Shown piece by piece: positions 23,563-30,379 of a stretch of DNA of 30,379 nucleotides. A program made the translations under genes and the position numbers. The stretch is from contig JAQIWT010000167.1 of the NCBI GenBank assembly GCA_034696485.1, forward strand, positions 1 through 30,379. Reading direction: 5' to 3'. Under the pieces are notes generated by a model. The model made no database searches. It was given only the letters and a program-made list of their open reading frames with translations, and had not been told where the DNA came from. This DNA comes from Isohypsibius dastychi (lineage: Eukaryota; Tardigrada; Eutardigrada; Parachela; Isohypsibiidae). Position 1 is the first letter of the stretch; every line of letters begins with the position of its first letter.

Positions 23563-23594
23563 ACAAATAAATTAAATAGCTACTCTCCTTGAAA

Positions 23595-24148
23595 TCAAGA
23601 GCAGAGTTTCATGACGGTCTTGTAGTCGCAATCATAAGAGACTGGTGTGCGAGGTGGAGTACGGGGTGGAGTGCGCTTGGAGAGTGCATCGGCGTAGTTT
23701 TTGCGGCGTTCTTCAAGCTTGGCCAGAATGGAATTATCAGCCATGATGCGTCTACGAATGTAATCTTCCGCCGATTTGCGTCGTCGTGGTCTGGCCTGAT
23801 CTTCATTTCCTGGAGTTTCTATTTCCACAAAACATATTCGAGGATGAAAATTAGGAAGCAAATGATTCTCACCGTCATATTCCTTAATGTCTGGTTCATC
23901 GGGTGTGCGAAAACCCCCGACGCGATTGATGAAGGTGTTTTCTTCCATGATGCTCCGTTTACTTCGATGGGTGCAATGTCTGGTGAACTCTGCTCCAATG
24001 AAAACAACCATATTACCAGTTGATAATTCAGGTCACACTTTTTCAAAATATAGATGAACTCACCGCGAACTGTGACATCACACACACTGGTTGCTGAAAT
24101 AAATGCCGTGAGAGATAGCAAAACAACTACAACAAGATAGCCTGACAT
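23595..24148 (-). CDS. Small secreted protein with dibasic sites, prohormone-like (3 exons, 141 aa)
   Basis: I do not recognise this family. Exons are 24148-24064, 23989-23873 and 23818-23595; both introns are phase 1. Residues 1-22 are a clear signal peptide (YLVVVVLLSLTAFISA). The mature part is strongly basic with many possible convertase sites (RSKRS, RPRRRKS, YIRRRIM, EERRKN, SKR), a coiled or helical Lys/Arg/Glu stretch near residues 85-112, and a Pro-rich repeat RTPPRTPPRTP. Four cysteines sit as two pairs at the ends: C-x10-C near the N-terminus and C-x8-C at the C-terminus. This layout, two end segments with Cys separated by a basic connector, recalls peptide prohormones, but the Cys count and spacing do not fit insulin properly. 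Role unknown; secretion is the firm part. The first in-frame ATG is 24148. Confidence 0.72.
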
Positions 24149-24590
24149 GATGGGATTCTGCGAGAAAGTTCGATGAAACGCCAAAGTGATTTAGTAGATC
24201 GGAAAATCAGAGTGATTTTATATGGAACAAACTGCCGCGAATATGGAATGTTTGGCTTGTGTTGAAGCAGAGTTGTATTCGGAAGACCGTGAGTGAACGC
24301 GGACATTCCATCGACAATCGGCGTTTTTTCACCAGCCAGAATTCTGGGATGTCGCGGTTAAAGTAAGAGATTACGTGGAGAGCTAGACATATCAAATATT
24401 TGGCGCACCTTCTCAAGGCCATTTCTTCGAAGTCAACCTTGAACTTTTGCAATCCAGTCGCATTCTGTAGTGCTCCGACTATACCGTGCAGAACAGCGGA
24501 ACAGATGCGCAATCAGTAGAAGCAGACCCCTTTGTGAGCTACTCGGGGAATATTCTTCACCCCGGTGATATTTTCGGTCTAGTCGAAACA

Positions 24591-24872
24591 TTAAATTAAG
24601 AGTGTTTTGCATACCAAGCGTTTGATTCCAATTCGTAAAAAATAATAGAAAATTCGATGTGGAAAATGTTGTCCCTCGGGTATGGTATGTCGGGGCACGT
24701 TAACGCTATCCAGGTACGCAACTGTTCTAGTAAACGTTGGTGCTGAGGGTTTTACTGAGTAAAAACCCTCAACACCCAGATTTGATTCGGTGTTGATGTT
24801 CGTTGGGTAAGCTTTCGTGGCACAGATTATTGCGCGGAAAATCATTATTATGTACAGACATTTGAACGGCAT
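24591..24872 (-). CDS. Possible small secreted protein (93 aa), weakly supported
   Basis: A single open frame with an ATG and a hydrophobic segment (LYIIMIFRAIICATKA) that could act as a signal peptide, followed by a polar region and an aromatic/basic C-terminus. I know of no matching family. There is no polyadenylation signal or splice evidence. It may well be a chance open frame; recorded only because it is the best candidate in a 2-kb gap. Confidence 0.18.
   Translation of the reverse strand: MPFKCLYIIMIFRAIICATKAYPTNINTESNLGVEGFYSVKPSAPTFTRTVAYLDSVNVPRHTIPEGQHFPHRIFYYFLRIGIKRLVCKTLLI
24739..24776. repeat. Short hairpin-forming inverted repeat
   Basis: GGTGCTGAGGGTTTT is followed after a few bases by AAAAACCCTCAACACC, giving about 15 paired positions with one mismatch. 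Function unknown; it lies in a gene-poor stretch. Confidence 0.7.
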
Positions 24873-26160
24873 GACGGTTGTTCACTGTAGACGAATTGAT
24901 CTCTCTCCATCCACATTAACACTTTTGGTATCCGATCATTACCATCTCCCGCCACATTACATGTATATACGGCTGCATTGAGTAGTATACTTTTTTTCTT
25001 AGCTTCCACAGTACAGTACCGTACTGACACAAACCTTCTCACAATTTTAAGAAACGCTAAACAAATCCGCAATTACTATCCAAGTCAAATCTGCTCAACG
25101 AGTAACGTGATTTGCCCGTGTTGCGAGCGGTGTCGAAAAGGTCAGTTACTGCAAGCGCTGGTAACCTCTACGGCTTTTAACGCGCCGATAAGTACCTAGG
25201 TGACATACATGTTCCCACGAAATTCAGTTTCTCAACATTTCAGGTGGTTTTTGAACAAAACTCCACAATGACATTTCAACAGTTTTGATCGATTCGGTTC
25301 GGTTCATTTCATTTCATAGATTCGTTCTTCGATATGGCCATACTTGGTGTTCAAAACACTCAAAGTGCAAGATGTCGGCTAGAAAATGTCAATAAAATGA
25401 AACGAGGGGATAATTCCGTTTCGTCCAAATGCGAGATATCGACTTGCTCATCCAATTCAAACGGGCTGGCCTTCACTTTTCTATGATAAGCGAGAGCATG
25501 TCTAGTTGCTGTGCCGCGGCGTCATTTGTTTCTCTCTACTCTACTCGTGACTCGTCTCCATTTCCCTGTAGCACATCACACGCTGCACGTCACATTTTTG
25601 CCATGGCCAAATTTCGCATGTGTGGCTGTGGCTTGCCTTTGCCTTCCTTCAAGTCTGGGCAGTTGGCTTCGTTTCACTTCACCTCTGGAAAAAGACTGTT
25701 GAAAATGATGAAATGAAACCATGGCAGCCCCTATTCTTCTTTCTTTCTCCAAGTCCAACGTCTTTGTTCATCTCTCTTATCCATCCACGTCGTCAACTCG
25801 AAATATCTTGATGATTAATCTCCTCTGACCTCTCCTTTCCTTTGCCGAGCTGAAATTCCCATTTCGTCCTTCTCAAGTCAGAAACTCCGGTTTTCTCCTG
25901 GTCCTCCTTCGTTTCGTACGAACCTCAGCTTTCCAATTTAATCGATTCCGGATAATCGGTCAGTATCGCTGCTTGCTTCTCCCTCCAAGTACAATTTTGT
26001 CATATTTGTTCTTTCTAGGTTCTTCGAGCTCGCCTTTTCTCATTTTGCAATCTGTGATTCCTCGTTCCTTCTTGACGTTATTATTCCACATTCTCTCATC
26101 GATTTCCGGTTTTATTTCGCAGTTGCACTTTTACAAACGAGGAAGAAGCGTCGTGGTGAC

Positions 26161-26227
26161 GTAAGTTTGAATTTGTGGGGATCATCCTCTATTTTGGACG
26201 ATATGTTCATGCGTTGTTGGTTTGCAG
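26161..26227 (+). other. Probable 5' UTR intron of the endonuclease IV gene
   Basis: A near-perfect donor (GAC|GTAAGT) at 26161 and acceptor (TTTGCAG) ending at 26227 bound a 67-base intron 73 bases upstream of the start ATG. Reading across the join meets stop codons in the ATG frame, so the flanking exon would be untranslated leader. Confidence 0.55.
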
Positions 26228-26300
26228 ATCGTTTTCACTCGTTTTTTTTGAAATCGGGAGGATCACACATTTTTGAGTTGAGTTTCAAGGAGCAAGAAGA

Positions 26301-29300
26301 ATGCCACCGAGGAATACCGCGCTGAGTCGTCGGAAAGCAATTGCAGCTGATGCAAACGCCAAAAACTCGGTACGTTTTTTTATCGTTTTTTTGGCTGATT
26401 TCATTCACAAAATTGCAAATGATTCTTTTCGGATAATGATTATTCTAAATATGGCCATTTGTTTAATAGACAAAGTTGAGAGTATTTTAGAGTTTGAGGT
26501 GGGAATTATTATTAGAAATGGTGAGAGTGATTTAAATAGTTTATTGCGTTGCATTGCATTGGGTCGATGTTAAAAACGGCATTCGATGCGGTCGCGTAAT
26601 CCGACGTTCGTTTTCCAAACTCAACTCTCAAAGTAGACAACGTTGTTAATATGTTCAAGTGACTCATTTGACTTCCACGTGAAATGAATCGCCCTTTTTC
26701 ACTTCTTGTTTTTTCCCCTTCAAGTCATGCTTTTACTCTGAAGTAAATTTTAGCTGCATGCGTTTTTTCCGATTTGAAAGTAATATCCAGTTTTCTTGAT
26801 TGAAGAAAAAGTATTGTTGCTTCAAACGGTTTTGGTACTTTTCTTTTGATATCAGCAGTTGCATAAATCGATATATGTTCTTTATTTTTAAATGAAATCG
26901 TTTTTCTTGAATTTCTCCGTTTTAGGTTGTTTTTCAACGTTTTGCGAGTTGTCTTTTGCTCCTTTTATATTAGGAATTAACGTTTGTCTTCGAGGTATCC
27001 CATTTTTGTCAAGCCATCCGCGTTACTCGATGACATACATTTAGTTTTCTATATTTAGGATTTTGTTTTGAAGGTGTGATGATTGCCTAGAATTGCGAGT
27101 TTTATTCCGAGTTTGATAGGAAATTGCAGGCTGGAAATAATCTCCGATTAAAAATGCTTTCGTTTCCAAGGCTAATCGATCGATGCTTTTTGTCGTTCAT
27201 ATCATAAATATCCTAAAGTGAATTGCGCCCTGGATTTCTGTGCGCAGCGTCGTGAATAGGACTTGTGGTTAAAAAATTTGGTAAAACCAGGGAGAAGGTT
27301 GGCGGCGGCGGATTCTCATAAATTTTTTTGGTTTGCAATTAGCATACTTAGTAAATTTGTCGTTTTTTAATAACTGGATTCCAAATTTTGTTTAATATCT
27401 TGATTTATACTTTTTCAGATTGTTCAAAAGTGCGGCGCTGGAGGTGGAGGTGGATCACTATCGGTAGCTGAGCCCAGCGTCATCGACTGCGGAATCTTCC
27501 ATATTCCCAATGATGAGTCAGTTCAACTTGCCCCATTCAATCATCCATCCACTTCCATATCCAATCTTAATAACAACCGGAAGCGACGTATGACGGCAAC
27601 AGCACGACGTGCCGATTCGCCGCCGAATAAAAAAAGTGCACCTGACTCGGGTATTGCATCGCTTTGCAACTCACACAACGGTAAGTAAGACCCCCCACCG
27701 GAAGTCAGGTTCAGAACTCCAGAAAATATTGTTTTATTTTTCTTGATCGTTTTTTTCGATTTCAGGAGCACTAGGATTGGTATCAGATGAATCACTCCAT
27801 AATGGGTCTTCCCAGTCCCTTCCACCTGTTGATTGCGCAAGTATCAGCTCTTCAATGGCCAACAGCGACGTTCTCATCTCGACAACTTCATCCCAATCCA
27901 TCCCAACTAAAGTTCCTCTCTCGAATAAATCGCAAAAGTTTGTCGGGGCACATTTACAAATCACTTCCGGTGGGCCACAGCGGGCCATTCAGCAAGCTCA
28001 GGATATGGGCGCTCGATCATTTGCCTTATTTGTTCGAGGTGCTAAACGGTGGACGGCGGCGCCATTATCGGATGATTCAGTCAGGAAGTTTAAGGAGAAG
28101 CTAGCAAAGTGCACAAGTATTCGACCGGATAAAATCGTCTGTCATGGATCATATTTAATTAATTTGGGAGCACCCAGTCCGGATGTCCTTCATAAATCGA
28201 GATTGAGTTTGGTTGATGAGATGCAGCGATGTCAGAGATTGGGCATTCAATTCTACAACATCCATCCAGGTGAGATCTTATTTACATTATAAGAAGTTGG
28301 TTCTAGCAGCGCAACCGGAAGTCGGAAACTTACTTGAATTAAATACGGAAATTCAATCATTTAATCAATCAAATCTTTTTTTGTCATTTTATATTTTATT
28401 GTGGTTTTTTATTCATTTAATCAGTCAAATCTTTTTTTTTATCATTTTATATTTTATTGTGTTTTTTATTGATTTAATCAATTTGTTCATTTGCATTTTT
28501 CAAATTTATTTTTTTGCCTTTTGTGTGATAAATACAAAATCAGAAACATGGACGTAAGATTTTGGTGTTTCCAGCGAAATTTAAGGCCGAGGCTCGTGGA
28601 AGTTTTAATCAGTAAAACTCAGACCCCCTTCGATTTTTTTGAAACTTGCGAAAATTTGTACGAAGAAACTTCCGGTATTTTCTGGATTAAAAGGTAAATT
28701 AAAGACAAGTTTTATTTTGATCGAATTCTTGAAGGTCGATTTCAGTATAAAAAATTACAAAAAAATTGAAAATTATTTTTAATTTGATTTTCTGTTTGAG
28801 GCTAAAAACGGTATTTTATTTTTTCGAAAATTTCACGGGAAGAAAAATGTCCATGTGAGAAAAAATTTTTTGACTGAAACTGTTTATTTCATTGCAGGCT
28901 CAACGGGAGGGAAGATAAGCGTTGGGGAATGCATCGATCGAATTGTTCAATCGATCGATGAAGGATTGGAGAAGACCTCTGGAGTGACGATCCTATTAGA
29001 GACAATGTGCTGTCAAGGTTATACCGTTGGAGGCAAGTTAAAAGAGCTGAAGGAGATTGTTAATCGCGTTCGAGATCGAAGCCGAATCGGTGTGTGCTTG
29101 GATACCTGCCATGTTTATTCGGGTGGAAATAATATCAACTCGAGAGAAGGATGGGAGAAATATATGACGGAATTTGATGAGCATATTGGATTGGATAAAT
29201 TGAAGGCTGTTCATTTGAATGATAGTGAACTTCCGGTTGGTTCACATTTGGATCGACATGCGCCCATTGGAAACGGTACGGAACATTGTTGGTGGAATAT

Positions 29301-29895
29301 GCAGTTTTTTTGGGGTGTTAAAAAAAATTAAAAAGTCGGTGTTGATTATTTTGCAAAAATTTGTTTCAAGTCATAAAATATTTTCGCTTTTATGTGAATA
29401 TCGTAGATTTTACTGATTTTTATTGAACCATAGTTTTATTATATTTTTAGTTATTATTATTAATACTATTTCTTTCTATTCTTATTTTTATACTTTTAAT
29501 CTTATTTTTATTTAATGTATATTTTCATTTATTTGAATATCGTAGATTTGGCACTGATTTCTTCAAAACCGTCATTCCTCGCCTTAAAATTCTCTAAAAA
29601 TTCTCGCCTTAAAATTGTTTCTCTGATCTGGTTTTTTTTACGTTCGTGATCTCGGTGGAAGTATCGTTTTGGTTTTGAATTTTTTCCTTGGATTTTGTGG
29701 AGTTTTTTTCGGTTAGATGGTTTATTCTCTGTCGAAAATGTCGCTGATTTCCATTTTTTAGGTTGGATTGGGACAGATGGGTTCCGTATTGTGATGAACG
29801 ACGCTCGTCTCAATAATATCCCCATGATCCTCGAGACGAATGAGTCCATGTTCCGTCATGAAATTGATCTTTTATATTCGTTATGTCGCGACTGA
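26301..29895 (+). CDS. apn-1: AP endonuclease, endonuclease IV (APN1) family (5 exons, 448 aa)
   Basis: DNA base-excision-repair enzyme cutting 5' of abasic sites and trimming blocked 3' ends, using three metal ions. Exons: 26301-26369, 27419-27680, 27766-28269, 28898-29275 and 29762-29895; phases all agree. The catalytic barrel starts at FVGAHLQITSGG (from residue 169) and is about 280 residues, as in bacterial endonuclease IV. Metal-binding motifs are all present in order: GAH, CHGSYLINLG, NIHPG, LLET, GVCLDTCH, VHLND, LDRH and the last-exon ILETNE. The block usually reading EnTAGQG is ETMCCQG here. The 168-residue N-terminal extension has a Gly run, a Ser-rich region and a basic cluster (NNRKRR) that could direct it to the nucleus. 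Unlike the rest of the window, introns 1, 3 and 4 are long (1049, 628 and 486 bases) and T-rich. Nematodes keep this family, whereas insects and vertebrates rely on the unrelated APE1 type. Confidence 0.94.
28359..28485 (+). repeat. Tandem duplication, 56-base unit, about 2.2 copies
   Basis: Within intron 3 of the endonuclease IV gene. The unit begins ATTTAATCAATCAAATC and runs through a T-rich stretch to TTTTTTATTCA. Copies start at 28359 and 28415, and a third partial copy begins at 28472. Copies differ by a few substitutions and T-run length changes. It appears to be recent slippage or unequal duplication of AT-rich intron sequence. Confidence 0.8.
29395..29570 (+). repeat. Direct repeat pair in intron 4
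   Basis: The sequence TGAATATCGTAGATTT occurs near 29395 and again near 29534, about 138 bases apart, each followed by a diverged ACTGATTT block. Short AT-rich duplications such as this probably account for the size of this intron. Confidence 0.6.
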
Positions 29896-30379
29896 ATTGA
29901 ATTGAACTGAACCCGGAACCTGGCAGTTGATCGGCGCACGACGCTTCCTCTTATTATAAATTACAGATTTGCTCAGGATTACAATCCTAAATCCCGATCA
30001 TGTTTTTTGACTGAGTGTTGTAGGAGATGAGTGTTTTGTTATGTAGTTCAACAAACCTTCCACCGTTTCATTCATCCATTCTCTGCTGCTATTACTGACT
30101 GTTCAACTTGTTAGTCTTTGACTCTGTTTCTTTCCTACCTTTGCTATCCATTTGCCTAGACATGGAGCTTGTTTCTCTTTCTCTAACCGAAACCTCATTA
30201 GGTGTTTCTGTTTGCTTGTTGATCCAGGGAAAAAAAGAACAAGAATAGTTGTTTAATTATGTTCCCCATGGTTGCGGATATTCGATGCAGATTCAGGATG
30301 AAATTCCGATAAGGTTTCGGCTCTGACAGAGCGACAGCCGGTATATGCTGACAGCCGAAGGCTGGTAGTATATATAGGT
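29896..30379. other. Right-edge region without a supported gene
   Basis: The 3' flank of the endonuclease IV gene. I see no AATAAA, exon or RNA gene. Near the right end a short repeated motif (GACAGCCG twice, with AGCCGAAGGCT palindromic) precedes TATATATA. Confidence 0.4.

Larger units (their letters stand above)
22797..23594. other. Intergenic region between convergent P450 and secreted-protein genes, with G tract
   Basis: About 800 bases without a gene I can support. An open frame at 22954-23253 has no motif. A run of 14 G occupies 23335-23348, followed by TGGGG. AATAAA on the minus strand at 23557-23562 lies 32 bases past the stop of the small secreted-protein gene. Confidence 0.45.
24149..26160. 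other. Long region without a firm gene
   Basis: Two kilobases in which I cannot support a gene. A minus-strand frame at 24591-24872 starts with an ATG and a short hydrophobic N-terminus, and could encode a small secreted peptide, but has no homology cue, splice partner or conserved motif. It contains an imperfect inverted repeat at 24739-24776. From about 25500 the plus strand becomes T- and C-rich, typical of the 5' flank and leader of the repair gene that follows. Confidence 0.4.

Noticed and set aside
23595-24148. Insulin-like peptide identity for the small secreted protein
   Set aside because: Only four Cys in a pattern that lacks the CC of the A chain, and a C-x10-C rather than C-x11-C at the front; the resemblance is too loose to name it.
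25429-26164. Open frames upstream of the endonuclease IV gene
   Set aside because: The region is T/C-rich leader and promoter-like sequence; a donor and acceptor at 26161 and 26227 fit a 5' UTR intron instead.

Overview
This is nuclear DNA from an animal. Every protein-coding gene is split by short GT-AG introns, many of 45-70 bases, and spliced models with consistent phases run from ATG to stop. The gene content is an endonuclease IV DNA-repair enzyme, gustatory-receptor-like 7TM proteins, a CYP3-clade-like cytochrome P450 and a tandem set of astacin metalloproteases. Together with the short introns, this points to an ecdysozoan, most likely a nematode. That placement is inference; no taxon-specific marker is visible, and a tardigrade or a non-insect arthropod is not excluded.

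Layout: 1-930 holds no gene I can support. 931-2285 (+) and 2626-4096 (-) are two convergent gustatory-receptor-like genes. 4859-5608 (+) is a four-exon Rho-family GTPase. 5694-17037 is a head-to-tail array of five astacin-family genes, all on the minus strand (transcribed from 17037 down to 5694), interrupted by a minus-strand tRNA-Asn gene (12754-12848) with a 21-base intron. 17848-20257 (+) is a third, longer 7TM receptor gene. 20563-22796 (+) is a 13-exon P450. 23595-24148 (-) encodes a small secreted protein rich in dibasic sites. 24149-26160 holds nothing firm. 26301-29895 (+) is an AP endonuclease of the endonuclease IV (APN1) family with a probable 5' UTR intron and long T-rich introns.

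The astacin array is the most interesting part. Four members share almost identical exon lengths and phases, a signal peptide and an FxGD prodomain switch. From there they diverge. One has lost the catalytic Glu and the FxGD motif (8731-10481) and looks like a pseudoenzyme. Two have replaced the Met-turn methionine (Thr at 5694-8461, Leu at 13298-15145). Three carry a shared C-terminal module that I do not recognise (PTKT..CP at its start, ET..W.C at its end). The last one is phase-compatible with a large exon that adds a Thr-rich linker, a leucine-rich-repeat domain and a Gly-rich tail, which would make a 668-residue astacin-LRR fusion.

All gene models were built by reading splice sites and family motifs by eye. 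No search or RNA evidence was available.
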